This document shows positions 50,722 through 61,235 of a stretch of 64,000 nt of DNA, one piece after another. Positions within the stretch are counted from its first letter, which is position 1. The number at the start of each line of letters is the position of its first letter. The position numbers were made by a program, and so were the translations under genes. The notes beneath the pieces were generated by a model that searched no databases, was not told the origin of the DNA, and was given only the letters and a program-made list of their open reading frames with translations. The stretch is from Winslowiella arboricola (GTDB taxonomy: Bacteria; Pseudomonadota; Gammaproteobacteria; Enterobacterales; Enterobacteriaceae), in contig NZ_JAODIM010000037.1 in the NCBI RefSeq assembly GCF_025527015.1, positions 1-64,000 on the forward strand, given 5' to 3'.

Positions 50722-50743
50722 GGGCACGATCATTGCCGTGCCC
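50722..50743 (-). promoter_or_regulatory. Hairpin in the sucB-sucC gap
   Basis: GGGCACG (50722-50728) pairs with CGTGCCC (50737-50743) 8 bp after the sucB stop, without a U-run. It is likely an RNA-processing or stability element inside the operon rather than a terminator. Confidence 0.5.
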
Positions 50744-50750
50744 GACGGGG

Positions 50751-51980
50751 TCAGACATCCAGCAGCAGGCGTGTTGGATCTTCCAACAACTCCTTGATCG
50801 CCACCAGATAACCAACGGATTCGCGGCCGTCGATCAAGCGATGGTCGTAGGAAAGCGCCAGATACATCATTGGCTGGATCACGACCTGACCATTGACCGC
50901 CATTGGACGATCTTTGATCGCATGCATACCAAGAATCGCGCTCTGCGGCGGGTTGATAATTGGTGTCGACATCAGTGAACCAAACACACCACCATTGGTG
51001 ATGGTGAAGTTACCGCCGGTCAGTTCATCAACGGTCAGTTTGCCGTCGCGACCTTTAACCGCCAGTTCTTTGATTTTCTTCTCGATATCGGCCATGCCCA
51101 GCGCATCGACATCACGCAGTACCGGCGTAACCAGACCACGTGGCGTGGAAACGGCGATACTGACGTCGAAGTAGTTGTGATACACCACCTCTTCACCATC
51201 GATGGAAGCGTTCACTTCCGGATAGCGTTTCAGCGCTTCAACCACCGCTTTGATGTAGAAGGACATAAAGCCCAGACGCACACCGTGGCGTTTCTCGAAC
51301 GCGTCGCCATACTGCTTACGCAGATCCATGATTGGCTTCATGTTCACTTCATTGAAAGTGGTCAGCATCGCGGTGCTGTTTTTCGCTTCCAGCAGACGTT
51401 CGGCGACACGCTTGCGCAGACGCGTCATTGGCACGCGTTTTTCACTGCGACCGGCCAGTGATGGCGCAGGCGCGGCCGCTGCGGCTGAAGGTTTCGCTTC
51501 CGCTTTAGCAGGCGCGGCCTTGTTATTGGCCAGATGTTTTTCAACATCTTCACGCGTCAGACGACCACCGACACCGCTGCCTTTAATCGCCGCAGCATCC
51601 AGATCGTGCTCGGCAATCAGGCGACGGATCGCCGGGCTAAGCGCATCGTTGCTCTCATCTTCCAGTGCGGCAGTATGACGCTGCGCCGGAGTAGACTCTT
51701 TGGTGTCAGATTTTGCTGAAGTCTCTTTACCACCGCTGTTGCCTTCTTTCAGACGACCCAGCGCCTGACGAGACGTTACGGTGGCACCTTCATCTTCCAG
51801 AATGGCTTCAAGGATACCGTCGACAGCCGCCGGAACTTCCAGCACCACTTTATCGGTTTCAATTTCAACCAGCACTTCATCGCGCTGGACGCTGTCGCCC
51901 GGTTTTTTGTGCCAGGTTGCCACAGAGGCATCGGCAACAGATTCAGGCAGGTCGGGAACGAGAATATCTACGCTACTCAT
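50751..51980 (-). CDS. sucB: Dihydrolipoyllysine-residue succinyltransferase (E2 of 2-oxoglutarate dehydrogenase)
   Basis: A 409-residue E2. Lipoyl domain 1-77 with the lipoyl-lysine in [13 protein letters not shown] (Lys44), an Ala/Lys-rich linker, a peripheral-subunit-binding domain ([20 protein letters not shown], about 113-150), and the catalytic domain with [11 protein letters not shown] (HxxxDG). Forms the 24-mer core of the complex. 14 bp after sucA. Confidence 0.98.
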   Translation of the reverse strand: MSSVDILVPDLPESVADASVATWHKKPGDSVQRDEVLVEIETDKVVLEVPAAVDGILEAILEDEGATVTSRQALGRLKEGNSGGKETSAKSDTKESTPAQRHTAALEDESNDALSPAIRRLIAEHDLDAAAIKGSGVGGRLTREDVEKHLANNKAAPAKAEAKPSAAAAAPAPSLAGRSEKRVPMTRLRKRVAERLLEAKNSTAMLTTFNEVNMKPIMDLRKQYGDAFEKRHGVRLGFMSFYIKAVVEALKRYPEVNASIDGEEVVYHNYFDVSIAVSTPRGLVTPVLRDVDALGMADIEKKIKELAVKGRDGKLTVDELTGGNFTITNGGVFGSLMSTPIINPPQSAILGMHAIKDRPMAVNGQVVIQPMMYLALSYDHRLIDGRESVGYLVAIKELLEDPTRLLLDV

Positions 51981-51994
51981 TATCTATCCTTTAT

Positions 51995-54802
51995 TTAATC
52001 AACGTTCAGCGCGTCATTAACCAGGTCTTGTTGCTGTTTCTGGTGAACGTACATGTAGCCAACTGCCGGTGAAGCGGATGCTGGACGCCCGGCGTAACGT
52101 AATGAAGCTGCAAATGGCACAACTTCACGGAAGTGATGCTGACTGCAATACCAGGCGCCCTGGTTAAGCGGCTCTTCCTGACACCAGACGAAATCATGTA
52201 CATGTGAATAAGGCTGCAACGCTTCCTGTACCGCTTTATGCGGGAACGGATACAGCTGTTCAACACGTACAATAGCCACGTCAGTTTGTTCGTTTTTGCG
52301 GCGCTGCTCTAACAGGTCATAGTAAACCTTACCAGAACATAGCACGACGCGTTTAACCCCTTGCGGATCAAGGTCATCAATCTCGCCGATCGCCGGTTTA
52401 AAGCCGCCGGTCGCCATCTCTTCCAGGCTCGAAATCGCCAGCGGATGGCGCAGCAAAGATTTTGGCGACATCACCACCAGCGGACGGCGCATGCCGCGCA
52501 GTGCCTGACGGCGCAACATGTGATACACCTGCGCCGGGGTGGAAGGCACGCAAACCTGCATATTCTGCTCGGCGCAGAGTTGCAGATAACGTTCCAGACG
52601 CGCGGAGGAGTGCTCCGGCCCCTGACCTTCGTAGCCGTGCGGCAGCAGCATTACCAGGCCACACATACGGCCCCATTTCTGTTCGCCGGAACTGATAAAC
52701 TGGTCGATAACCACCTGCGCGCCGTTAGCAAAGTCACCAAACTGCGCTTCCCAGATGGTCAGAGTGCGCGGCTCAGCGGTAGCATAGCCATACTCAAACG
52801 CCAGCACCGCTTCTTCCGACAGCACGGAATCCCATACCTTAAATACACCCTGTCCGTTATGGATATGTTGCAGCGGGGTATAGGTAGAGCCATTGGCCTG
52901 GTTATGGATCACCGCATGACGGTGGAAGAAGGTGCCGCGCGCCATATCTTCGCCGGAGAGGCGGCATGGGATGCCTTCATCAACCAGCGTGGCGTAGGCG
53001 AGGTTTTCAGCCGCGCCCCAGTCAAATGGCTTTTCACCGGCGGCCATCGCTGCGCGGTCGTTGTAGATTTTCGCCACGCGCGACTGCATCTCAACGCTTT
53101 CCGGCACATGGCTGATGCGTTTAGCCAGTTCCTGCAGACGTTTCAGATCCAGCTTGTCCGGCCAGGCTTCGTCCCAGTCATGATTCAGATAGGGTGACCA
53201 GGTGAAGGAGTGCAGGCTCATCGGACGCCATTCTGGCACCACGCATTCGCCCTCATCGAGCGCATCGCGGTACAGGTTGACCATTTCCGTGGCATCTTCC
53301 AGGCTGGCGACTTTTTCGCCTTCCAGCTTGTCAGCATACAACTTACGTGGCGTTGGGTGCTTTTTGATCTTCTGGTACATAAGTGGCTGGGTGGCGCTTG
53401 GCTCATCCGCTTCGTTATGACCATGACGACGGTAGCAGACCAGATCGATAAACACGTCACGTTTGAAGGTGTTACGGAAATCCAACGCCAGACGGGTAAC
53501 AAAGGCCACCGCTTCAGGATCGTCAGCATTAACGTGGAAAATCGGCGCCAGTACCATTTTACCGATATCGGTACAGTACTGCGTCGAACGGGCGTCTTTC
53601 GGGTTGGAAGTGGTGAAACCCACCTGATTGTTAATCACGATACGCACCGTACCGCCAACTTCATAACCGCGCGCCTGTGACATGTTCAGGGTTTCCTGCA
53701 CCACGCCCTGGCCCGTTACGGCGGCATCACCATGAATGGTGATTGGCAATACTTTATTGCTGCTCGGTTCGTCGAGACGATCCAGACGGGCGCGTACTGA
53801 CCCCATCACCACCGGGCTAACGATCTCAAGGTGCGACGGGTTAAACGCCAGTGCCAGGTGCACCATACCGCCTTCGGTTTCCACGTCGGACGAGAAGCCC
53901 ATATGGTACTTAACGTCGCCGGTGCCGAGCGTCTCTTTATGCTTACCGGAGAATTCGTCGAACAGATCCTGCGGCTTTTTACCGAGCACGTTAATCAGAA
54001 CATTCAGACGACCGCGGTGCGCCATACCTAATACTACTTCACGGGTTCCGCTCTTACCGGCATGACGAATCATTTCGTTAAGCATCGGCACCAGTGCGTC
54101 ACCACCTTCGAGGGAGAAGCGTTTGGCGCCCGGGAATTTCGCCCCGAGATAACGCTCCAGACCTTCCGCAGCGGTCAGCTGTTTCAGAAAGCCTTTCTTC
54201 TCTTCATTGGTGAAACTGGCATGTCCCACTACCGATTCGATGCGCTGCTGGATCCAGCGTTTCTCTTCAGTATTGGTGATGTGCATATACTCTGCACCAA
54301 TCGATCCGCAATAAGTCTGCTCAAGCGCCGCGAAGAGATCGGCGAGCTTCATGGTCTCTTTACCGATGGCAAAGGAGCCGACGTTAAAGGTCTCCTGAAA
54401 ATCCGCGTCACTCAGATCGTGAAACGCAGGATCGAGATCCGGCACCGCTTCTTGTTTCCACAGGCCCAGCGGATCAAGGTTTGCACTCTGATGACCGCGA
54501 AAACGAAACGCGTTAATCAGTTGCAGAACTTTAACCTGCTTGGAGTTGGTTTCCGGATCGGTAACAGAGGAGGTGTAACGCGAAGCATCTTTCGCCAGAC
54601 GACGGAAATAGTCACGCGTTGCAGAGTGGAATTGCTCAGGTCTAACCCCAGTGCCAGGAAGCTGCTGGAATAACGACTGCCATGCAGCATCAACAGAGTC
54701 AGGATCGGTTAGAAAATCCTCATAGAGCTGCTCTATGTAGGACTGGTTCGCGCCGGCCAGCCAGGAGGAGTCCAGCCAGGGCTTCATCGCGCTGTTCTGC
54801 AT
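51995..54802 (-). CDS. sucA: 2-oxoglutarate dehydrogenase E1 component
   Basis: A 935-residue thiamine-diphosphate enzyme that decarboxylates 2-oxoglutarate. Residues 1-40 are the E2-binding N-terminal segment (SSWLAGANQSYIEQLYEDF); ThDP/Mg blocks are GMAHRGRLNVL, ITIHGDAAVTGQGVVQE and INNQVGFTTSNP. E. coli SucA has 933 residues. It follows sdhB after a 208-bp gap. Confidence 0.98.
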   Translation of the reverse strand: MQNSAMKPWLDSSWLAGANQSYIEQLYEDFLTDPDSVDAAWQSLFQQLPGTGVRPEQFHSATRDYFRRLAKDASRYTSSVTDPETNSKQVKVLQLINAFRFRGHQSANLDPLGLWKQEAVPDLDPAFHDLSDADFQETFNVGSFAIGKETMKLADLFAALEQTYCGSIGAEYMHITNTEEKRWIQQRIESVVGHASFTNEEKKGFLKQLTAAEGLERYLGAKFPGAKRFSLEGGDALVPMLNEMIRHAGKSGTREVVLGMAHRGRLNVLINVLGKKPQDLFDEFSGKHKETLGTGDVKYHMGFSSDVETEGGMVHLALAFNPSHLEIVSPVVMGSVRARLDRLDEPSSNKVLPITIHGDAAVTGQGVVQETLNMSQARGYEVGGTVRIVINNQVGFTTSNPKDARSTQYCTDIGKMVLAPIFHVNADDPEAVAFVTRLALDFRNTFKRDVFIDLVCYRRHGHNEADEPSATQPLMYQKIKKHPTPRKLYADKLEGEKVASLEDATEMVNLYRDALDEGECVVPEWRPMSLHSFTWSPYLNHDWDEAWPDKLDLKRLQELAKRISHVPESVEMQSRVAKIYNDRAAMAAGEKPFDWGAAENLAYATLVDEGIPCRLSGEDMARGTFFHRHAVIHNQANGSTYTPLQHIHNGQGVFKVWDSVLSEEAVLAFEYGYATAEPRTLTIWEAQFGDFANGAQVVIDQFISSGEQKWGRMCGLVMLLPHGYEGQGPEHSSARLERYLQLCAEQNMQVCVPSTPAQVYHMLRRQALRGMRRPLVVMSPKSLLRHPLAISSLEEMATGGFKPAIGEIDDLDPQGVKRVVLCSGKVYYDLLEQRRKNEQTDVAIVRVEQLYPFPHKAVQEALQPYSHVHDFVWCQEEPLNQGAWYCSQHHFREVVPFAASLRYAGRPASASPAVGYMYVHQKQQQDLVNDALNVD

Positions 54803-54976
54803 TGTGATCCCTTAAGCATTTTATGCTTTTTTTCGAGGTTTCATTTTTTGCCGGGTTAACGGCTTGCCGTAGTACAAGTTCGATACGAGCACTGTGCGCT
54901 ATCGGCGCCCGGCCCGTAAGGGAACCTTTGAAAACGATCGCTGCACGCGCAAACGTTTTTAAAGGCTTCCTGAATA

Positions 54977-55000
54977 TCCGGGAACCCTGAGGTTCCCGGA
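54977..55000 (-). promoter_or_regulatory. Perfect hairpin between sdhB and sucA
   Basis: A 10-bp perfect stem, TCCGGGAACC / GGTTCCCGGA, with loop CTGA begins 10 bp after the sdhB stop. No U-run follows on the minus strand. In E. coli part of the sdh transcript continues into suc and part ends here, so this may be an attenuating or stabilising element. Confidence 0.6.
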
Positions 55001-55010
55001 AAACTCGCTG

Positions 55011-55727
55011 TTAAGCGCCTCTCTGCAGCAGCATCGACTTGATATGGCCGATGGCGCGCGTCGGGTTGAGTCCCTTCGGACATACGCTCACACAGTTCAT
55101 AATGCTGTGACAGCGGAATACGCTGAAAGCATCATTCAGATCGTCAAGACGCGCATCAGTTTCTGTATCACGGCTGTCAATCAGGAAACGGTACGCCGCC
55201 AGTAACCCTGCCGGACCGATAAATTTGTCCGGGTTCCACCAGAATGACGGGCATGAGGTTGAACAGCAGGCACAAAGAATACATTCGTACAGGCCATCCA
55301 GCTTTTCACGTTGTTCCGGTTCCTGCAGATGTTCGCGTGCAGGCGGATTCTCTCCATTATTCAACAGGTAAGGTTTAATCTTCTCATATTGAGTGTAGAA
55401 CTGACTCATGTCTACTACCAGATCGCGAATAACAGGCAATCCCGGCAGTGGACGAATAACAATTTTCTTCGTGCCATTGCCCAGCGCCGAAACCGGCGTG
55501 ATACAGGCGAGGCCATTCTTACCGTTCATATTCAGGCCGTCGGAGCCGCACACTCCTTCACGGCAGGAACGGCGGAACGCCAGCGTCGGATCCTTCTCTT
55601 TCAGACGCATCAGTGCGTCCAGCAACATCATGTCGCGTCCTTCGTCACTCTCCAGCGTGTATTCCTGCATGCGCGGAGCGTTATCAACATCCGGGTTGTA
55701 ACGATAAATAGAAAATTCGAGTCTCAT
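55011..55727 (-). CDS. sdhB: Succinate dehydrogenase iron-sulfur subunit
   Basis: A 238-residue subunit, same length as E. coli SdhB. [2Fe-2S] ligands lie in SCREGVCGSDGLNMNG and LAC; [4Fe-4S] and [3Fe-4S] ligands in ECILCACCSTSCPSFWW and CHSIMNCVSVCPKGLNP. It passes electrons from SdhA to quinone. Start MRLEFSIYRYNPD has GGAG upstream; 16 bp after sdhA. Confidence 0.98.
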   Translation of the reverse strand: MRLEFSIYRYNPDVDNAPRMQEYTLESDEGRDMMLLDALMRLKEKDPTLAFRRSCREGVCGSDGLNMNGKNGLACITPVSALGNGTKKIVIRPLPGLPVIRDLVVDMSQFYTQYEKIKPYLLNNGENPPAREHLQEPEQREKLDGLYECILCACCSTSCPSFWWNPDKFIGPAGLLAAYRFLIDSRDTETDARLDDLNDAFSVFRCHSIMNCVSVCPKGLNPTRAIGHIKSMLLQRGA

Positions 55728-55743
55728 CGTCTTATCTCCGCAA

Positions 55744-57510
55744 CTAGTAAGTACGCGCTTTCGGCGGGAAGGCTTCACGGAGCTTCGGCGCCATATTCAC
55801 TTCACGACGCGTCATGCTCTCGCTATCCGGCAGATACAAGCTGTGGCACAACCAGTTGGCATCATCACGATCCGGGAAGTCGAAGCGGCTATGGGCGCCA
55901 CGGCTTTCGGTACGATAGTTAGCGGAGACCGCTGTGGCATACGCCGTTTCCATCAGGTTATCCAGCTCCAGGCACTCAACACGCTGGGTGTTAAAGTCGC
56001 TGGAACGGTCATCCAGACGGGCATTCTTCAGGCGCTCGCGCAGCACTTTCAGCTCCTGCAGACCTTTGGCCATCGCATCACCTTCGCGGAATACCGAGAA
56101 GTTATTCTGCATACAGGCCTGCAACGCTTTGCGCAGCTCCGCCGGATCTTCGCCGGTAACGTTATTGTTCCAGCGATTGAGACGCGCCAGGGAAGCATCG
56201 ATCTCCGCTTCACTGGCGTCACGCAGTTCACCCTGCTGCTCGATAGATTCCTGCAGATGCAGACCCGCGGCACGGCCAAACACCACCAGATCGAGCAACG
56301 AGTTGCCGCCCAGACGGTTAGCGCCATGCACCGATACGCAGGCGATTTCACCGACCGCAAACAGGCCCGGCACAACCACATCTTCGCCCTGATCGTTTAC
56401 CGTCAGCGCCTGACCAGTCACCCGGGTCGGAATACCGCCCATCATATAGTGGCAGGTCGGGATCACCGGGATTGGCTCTTTCACCGGGTCGACATGAGCA
56501 AAGGTGCGCGACAGCTCCAGAATGCCCGGCAGACGGGATTCCAGCACGTCTTTACCTAAGTGATCCAGTTTCAGTTTCGCATGCGGGCCCCATGGACCTT
56601 CACAGCCACGGCCTTCACGGATTTCGATCATAATTGAGCGCGCCACTACGTCCCGACCGGCAAGATCTTTGGCATTAGGAGCATAACGCTCCATAAAGCG
56701 CTCGCCATGCTTATTCAGCAGGTAACCCCCTTCACCACGGCAACCTTCAGTGACCAGCACCCCGGCGCCAGCGATACCGGTTGGGTGGAATTGCCACATT
56801 TCCATATCCTGCACCGGTACGCCGGCGCGCAGCGCCATACCGACACCGTCACCGGTATTGATATGCGCATTGGTGGTGGACTGATAAATACGACCGGCAC
56901 CGCCGGTGGCGAGCACCGTAGCGCGCGCTTTAAAGTAGACCACTTCACCATCTTCGATATTCAGCGCGGTACAGCCGACCACTGCGCCATCGGCGTTTTT
57001 CACCAGATCCAGCGCATACCATTCCGAGAAGATAGTGGTTTTATTTTTCAGGTTCTGCTGATACAGCGTATGCAGCAAGGCGTGACCGGTACGGTCAGCC
57101 GCCGCGGCGGTACGCGCCGCCTGCTCGCCGCCGAAGTTCAGCGACTGGCCGCCGAACGGACGCTGATAGATGCGGCCATCGTCGAGACGGGAAAATGGCA
57201 ATCCCATATGCTCCAGTTCCAGAATCGCTTCCGGGCCGGTATTACACATATATTCAATTGCGTCCTGGTCACCGATATAGTCGGAACCTTTGACGGTATC
57301 GTACATATGCCATTCCCAGTTATCTTCATGGGTGTTACCCAGCGCTACGGTAATACCGCCCTGCGCAGACACGGTATGGGAACGGGTAGGAAAGACTTTT
57401 GACAACAGGGCACAGGTTTTGCCCGATTGGGAAATCTGCAGCGCGGCACGCATGCCTGCACCGCCAGCGCCGATCACAACGGCGTCAAATTCTCTGACTG
57501 GCAATTTCAT
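55744..57510 (-). CDS. sdhA: Succinate dehydrogenase flavoprotein subunit
   Basis: A 588-residue flavoprotein, same length as E. coli SdhA. FAD-binding [15 protein letters not shown], the histidine that links FAD covalently in [11 protein letters not shown] (about 45), the substrate-site HPTGIAGAG and the active arginine region ([10 protein letters not shown]) are intact. ATG 57510 shares one base with the sdhD stop. Confidence 0.98.
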   Translation of the reverse strand: MKLPVREFDAVVIGAGGAGMRAALQISQSGKTCALLSKVFPTRSHTVSAQGGITVALGNTHEDNWEWHMYDTVKGSDYIGDQDAIEYMCNTGPEAILELEHMGLPFSRLDDGRIYQRPFGGQSLNFGGEQAARTAAAADRTGHALLHTLYQQNLKNKTTIFSEWYALDLVKNADGAVVGCTALNIEDGEVVYFKARATVLATGGAGRIYQSTTNAHINTGDGVGMALRAGVPVQDMEMWQFHPTGIAGAGVLVTEGCRGEGGYLLNKHGERFMERYAPNAKDLAGRDVVARSIMIEIREGRGCEGPWGPHAKLKLDHLGKDVLESRLPGILELSRTFAHVDPVKEPIPVIPTCHYMMGGIPTRVTGQALTVNDQGEDVVVPGLFAVGEIACVSVHGANRLGGNSLLDLVVFGRAAGLHLQESIEQQGELRDASEAEIDASLARLNRWNNNVTGEDPAELRKALQACMQNNFSVFREGDAMAKGLQELKVLRERLKNARLDDRSSDFNTQRVECLELDNLMETAYATAVSANYRTESRGAHSRFDFPDRDDANWLCHSLYLPDSESMTRREVNMAPKLREAFPPKARTY

Positions 57511-57857
57511 TAAGCACCCCACACCACAACAGTTCCATAAAATGCATACACCAACAACGCCAGCACCACCACCAGCTGCAACATCAGTCGCAAGCCAACC
57601 GGTTTGACGTAATCAGTCAGCACCTGCCACATACCAATCCAGCCATGAACCAGAATCGATAATAGCGTCAGAAGAGTGAATACTTTGGTGAATGAGGAGG
57701 CAAAAAATCCACGCCAGATATCGTAGGTCAGGGTATCTGACACCACGAGGAAACCGAGGATATAGAGCACATAGAGAGTAATAACCATGGCCGCGGCACG
57801 TAACAGCAACCAGTCATGTATACCATTACGCCCCAGTGCAGAAGCATTGCTTACCAT
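57510..57857 (-). CDS. sdhD: Succinate dehydrogenase membrane anchor subunit
   Basis: A 115-residue membrane anchor, same length as E. coli SdhD, with three helices. The haem-ligand histidine lies in [20 protein letters not shown] (about residue 71). It overlaps sdhC by 7 bp. Confidence 0.96.
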   Translation of the reverse strand: MVSNASALGRNGIHDWLLLRAAAMVITLYVLYILGFLVVSDTLTYDIWRGFFASSFTKVFTLLTLLSILVHGWIGMWQVLTDYVKPVGLRLMLQLVVVLALLVYAFYGTVVVWGA

Positions 57858-58240
57858 ACGAGGACTCCTGCCAGAATTGAAAGCACGACGGTGAGACCAA
57901 AAGTTATCTGAGCGGAACGCGTGCCAATTTGCAGCGTTTCACCAAGGTAACCAAAATCCATCAGCATATGGCGAATGCCACCGGCAATGTGATAAGCCAG
58001 CGCAGTCAGAATGCCCCATACGATGAATTTAACAAAAAAGCTGTCCATAACGGCGGATGCCTGCAGGAAGCCTTCGGGTGATGAGAGAGAGAGACCCAGT
58101 AGCCAGAGCAGAATACCGACAGCCACAAAAGTGATCACGCCGGAGACGCGGTGGAGAATGGACGCTATCGCAGTAACGGGAAACCGGATCGTAGTGAGAT
58201 CCAAGTTGACAGGTCTTTGTTTTTTCACGGTTTTGCCCAC
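57851..58240 (-). CDS. sdhC: Succinate dehydrogenase cytochrome b556 subunit
   Basis: A 129-residue membrane subunit with [29 protein letters not shown] (quinone site) and [16 protein letters not shown] (haem histidine). The start is GTG at 58238-58240, with AAAGG upstream; this gives the E. coli length, whereas an ATG far upstream would add an unrelated 19-residue leader. First gene of sdhCDAB-sucABCD. Confidence 0.96.
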   Translation of the reverse strand: MGKTVKKQRPVNLDLTTIRFPVTAIASILHRVSGVITFVAVGILLWLLGLSLSSPEGFLQASAVMDSFFVKFIVWGILTALAYHIAGGIRHMLMDFGYLGETLQIGTRSAQITFGLTVVLSILAGVLVW

Positions 58241-58877
58241 ACAGCCTTTCTTATTTTGCTTCCTCCGGTCCTGAAGGGGGTCAGACAGCGTTAACAATCG
58301 AAAGCACAGCGCCAGGCACTAAAACTGCAACGTCCAGTGTCAAAACGACGCGTATGAAACGCTGGGTGGCTCCTACTGCAGGGTATTCCGGAGACCTGGC
58401 CGAAGTATAGGGGGATCACATTCTTATTACAATTCCCCTACAAACTGTTTGGGAACATTTAGGTTGAACAGTGATCAACCTCACGATTTTCACAATTTAT
58501 ACAAATTTAATTATCTGATTTGACAAAAGTTCAACATTCCTGTTACAAACGAATAATTGAAAACCCTATGATGCACAAAAGTTATGGGGATACACTTTCC
58601 CCTAAGCGTAAGTTATGTAACATTGATTGGGTGAGCCACCCGAAAGCATCAGGTAATGGTTACGAGAACAATAATGTCCAGACCGGATCTTTAACAACCG
58701 TGTAACGCAGCATGTCATGCCAGACGGACCCTCGCTTGTAAGCGCCCATCGCTCTGTACCCTGCAAGATACACCATGCCACAGAGTCGATAGACTGCATC
58801 TCTACGCAAGCAATCCGGGTATGATAGCCAGTCAAGGTGTCAAAGATCCCTACAAATAAGGCGCTAAGGAGACTGTA
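58241..58877. other. Divergent control region between sdhC and gltA
   Basis: About 640 bp, AT-rich in the middle (58430-58620), without a credible gene. It must hold the promoters of both TCA operons. It contains a CRP-like site at 58470-58485 and an overlapping dyad AGGTTGA / TCAACCT at 58461-58481. Confidence 0.7.
58470..58485. promoter_or_regulatory. CRP-like site in the sdhC-gltA region
   Basis: AGTGA-TCAACC-TCACG has the perfect CRP core GTGA-N6-TCAC. It lies about 230 bp upstream of sdhC. CRP control of sdh and gltA is known in E. coli; the exact position relative to the start sites was not determined here. Confidence 0.6.
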
Positions 58878-60167
58878 ATGGCTGATAAAAAAGCGACGCT
58901 AACCCGAGATGGCGAAGCTCCTATTGAGCTAGACGTGCTGCAAGGTACGCTTGGTGAAGACGAAATTGACATTCGGGCCCTGGGTTCGCATGGCCTGTTT
59001 ACGTTTGACCCGGGCTTTACCTCAACTGCGTCCTGCGAATCCAAAATCACCTATATTGATGGCGATGAAGGCATTCTGCTGCACCGCGGTTTTCCGATTG
59101 ACCAACTCGCTTTGCACTCTAATTACCTGGAAGTGTGCTACATCCTGCTGAACGGCGAAGCGCCGACGCAGGCGCAGTTTGATGAATTCCGTACTACCGT
59201 CACCCGTCACACCATGATTCATGAACAGATTAATCGTCTGTTTATGGGTTTCCGTCGCGACTCACACCCTATGGCGGTGATGTGCGGTGTTACCGGCGCG
59301 CTGGCGGCGTTTTACCACGATTCATTAGATGTAAACATTGAACGCCATCGCGAAATCGCCGCATTCCGTCTGCTGTCGAAAATGCCGACGGTCGCCGCGA
59401 TGTGTTACAAATACTCGATTGGCCAGCCGTTTGTTTATCCACGTAACGACCTCTCCTACGCGGGTAATTTCCTCAATATGATGTTCTCTACCCCGTGCGA
59501 AGAGTATGTGGTGAATCCGGTGCTGGAACGCGCCATGGACCGTATTCTGGTGCTGCATGCCGATCACGAACAGAACGCCTCGACTTCAACCGTGCGTACT
59601 GCCGGTTCTTCGGGCGCCAATCCTTTCGCCTGTATCGCGGCGGGTATCGCCTCGCTGTGGGGACCGGCGCATGGCGGCGCCAACGAAGCCTGTCTGCGCA
59701 TGCTGGAAGAGATCAGCAGCGTCGATCATATCCCTGAGTTTGTGAAACGTGCGAAAGACAAAAATGACTCTTTCCGCCTGATGGGCTTTGGCCATCGCGT
59801 TTACAAAAACTACGATCCGCGCGCCACCGTAATGCGTGAAACCTGCCATGAAGTGCTGAACGAGCTGGGTATGAAAGATGACCTGCTGGAAGTAGCCATG
59901 GAGCTGGAACATATTGCGCTGAACGACCCGTACTTTATTGAGCGTAAACTCTATCCAAACGTCGATTTCTACTCAGGTATTATTCTGAAAGCGATGGGTA
60001 TTCCGTCGTCGATGTTTACCGTGATCTTCGCTATGGCGCGTACCGTTGGCTGGATTGCGCACTGGAAAGAGATGCATGACGACGGCATTAAAATTGCCCG
60101 TCCACGTCAGCTGTACACCGGTTACGATAAGCGTGAATTCGCTTCGCAGCTGAAACAGGACAAGTAA
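58878..60167 (+). CDS. gltA: Citrate synthase (type II, hexameric)
   Basis: A 429-residue NADH-sensitive citrate synthase; E. coli GltA has 427. Active-site blocks include [31 protein letters not shown] (His) and [15 protein letters not shown] (His), plus [11 protein letters not shown] (Asp). AAGGAG precedes the ATG. It diverges from the sdh operon. Confidence 0.98.
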   Translation: MADKKATLTRDGEAPIELDVLQGTLGEDEIDIRALGSHGLFTFDPGFTSTASCESKITYIDGDEGILLHRGFPIDQLALHSNYLEVCYILLNGEAPTQAQFDEFRTTVTRHTMIHEQINRLFMGFRRDSHPMAVMCGVTGALAAFYHDSLDVNIERHREIAAFRLLSKMPTVAAMCYKYSIGQPFVYPRNDLSYAGNFLNMMFSTPCEEYVVNPVLERAMDRILVLHADHEQNASTSTVRTAGSSGANPFACIAAGIASLWGPAHGGANEACLRMLEEISSVDHIPEFVKRAKDKNDSFRLMGFGHRVYKNYDPRATVMRETCHEVLNELGMKDDLLEVAMELEHIALNDPYFIERKLYPNVDFYSGIILKAMGIPSSMFTVIFAMARTVGWIAHWKEMHDDGIKIARPRQLYTGYDKREFASQLKQDK

Positions 60168-60179
60168 TATTGTAATACG

Positions 60180-60247
60180 CGGGCGGCGAGAACGCCGCCC
60201 CTACATGGATCTGGTGTAGGGGCGGCGTTCTCGCCGCCCTTTTTTTT
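60180..60247. repeat. REP pair whose second unit forms the gltA terminator
   Basis: A minus-oriented REP at 60180-60204 and a plus-oriented REP at 60216-60239, both GTAG-headed. The second, GGGCGGCG-TTCT-CGCCGCCC, is followed by eight T residues (60240-60247) and so has the full form of a Rho-independent terminator for gltA, 50 bp past its stop. The T-run ends at the stop codon of the convergent lysR gene. Confidence 0.9.
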
Positions 60248-61160
60248 ACACCGCTGGCGTCAAAAACAGCGTCTCGCACTGGCGTGCGATATCCCACAGC
60301 TTCTGGCGAATCACCTGCTTCAGTTGCAAAGTAGATTGCGATTGTGGCCGATCGCGGCGGCTAATCAGCATCACCTCAAACGGCAACGGCTGCGCAATTG
60401 GCAGAATTTTCAGCTGACCGACATAGCGACAGGCGGTAAACAGATCAACAATCCCCACACCGCCTCCCGCCAGTGTCATATCCGCAATCACCGAATAGGT
60501 TTTAATCGACAGCGATACTGCCGGTTGCAGCGCTTTATCACGCAGCGCGCGATGTAACACACGCCCCAGCGGATCCTGCTGCTGCATCATTAACAGGTTG
60601 TTCTGACACAGCCACTCCAGCGTCACCGCACCGCTTTGCGGGCTGTTCAGCGGCAATACCGCCACCATTGACGACTGAAACAGCGGCTCCGCCAGCAAAT
60701 CAGCATGCACCTGCTGCCCAAAGGCCAGTGCAAAATCGAGCTCGTCGTTTAGCAGACTGTGGCACAGGGCACTGAAATGCTCGGTCACCAGTTCCACATT
60801 CACCGACGAAGCCTGCTGACGATAAGCCACCAGCGCCGGCGCCAGCACCATCTGGCCAAAGGCATGCGCGGCGCCGAGCCGCACGGTCTGCCCTTCACCG
60901 CGCCGTAACTGATCGGTCAGCTGACTAATCACTTGCAGACGCTGATATAACTCATCCACTTCCGGCAGCAACCGGCGTCCTTCGGCGGTGACTACCATCC
61001 CCTGCGCACGGCGCTCAAACAGCGCAAACCCCAGCTGCTGCTCGGCGTGATTCAGCACGCGACTGACATTGGGTTGTGACACATTTAACAAGCGCGCCGC
61101 GCCGCTGATGGAGCCGCTCTGCACAATGGCCTGAAAAACTTCGATATGACGCAAACGCAT
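60246..61160 (-). CDS. LysR-family transcriptional regulator
   Basis: A 304-residue LysR regulator. The N-terminal helix-turn-helix is GSISGAARLLNVSQPNVSRV (about 18-37), then the linker helix and an effector domain (EGQTVRLGAAHAFGQMVLAP onward). It lies 75 bp downstream of the M19 dipeptidase gene on the same strand; the dipeptidase in turn diverges from a peptide-binding protein gene. It may regulate that locus. Effector unknown. Confidence 0.9.
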   Translation of the reverse strand: MRLRHIEVFQAIVQSGSISGAARLLNVSQPNVSRVLNHAEQQLGFALFERRAQGMVVTAEGRRLLPEVDELYQRLQVISQLTDQLRRGEGQTVRLGAAHAFGQMVLAPALVAYRQQASSVNVELVTEHFSALCHSLLNDELDFALAFGQQVHADLLAEPLFQSSMVAVLPLNSPQSGAVTLEWLCQNNLLMMQQQDPLGRVLHRALRDKALQPAVSLSIKTYSVIADMTLAGGGVGIVDLFTACRYVGQLKILPIAQPLPFEVMLISRRDRPQSQSTLQLKQVIRQKLWDIARQCETLFLTPAV

Positions 61161-61235
61161 AAGGTCAGGTCTCGCTTAACTTATCCTGAGCATAAGCAAT
61201 GCAAGGATAGTGCCGAACCCGCGCCCGTTTAGCGT

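Noticed and set aside
58520..58705. 61-codon frame in the sdhC-gltA gap
   Set aside because: Starts in AT-rich promoter DNA, no Shine-Dalgarno and no similarity that I recognise.
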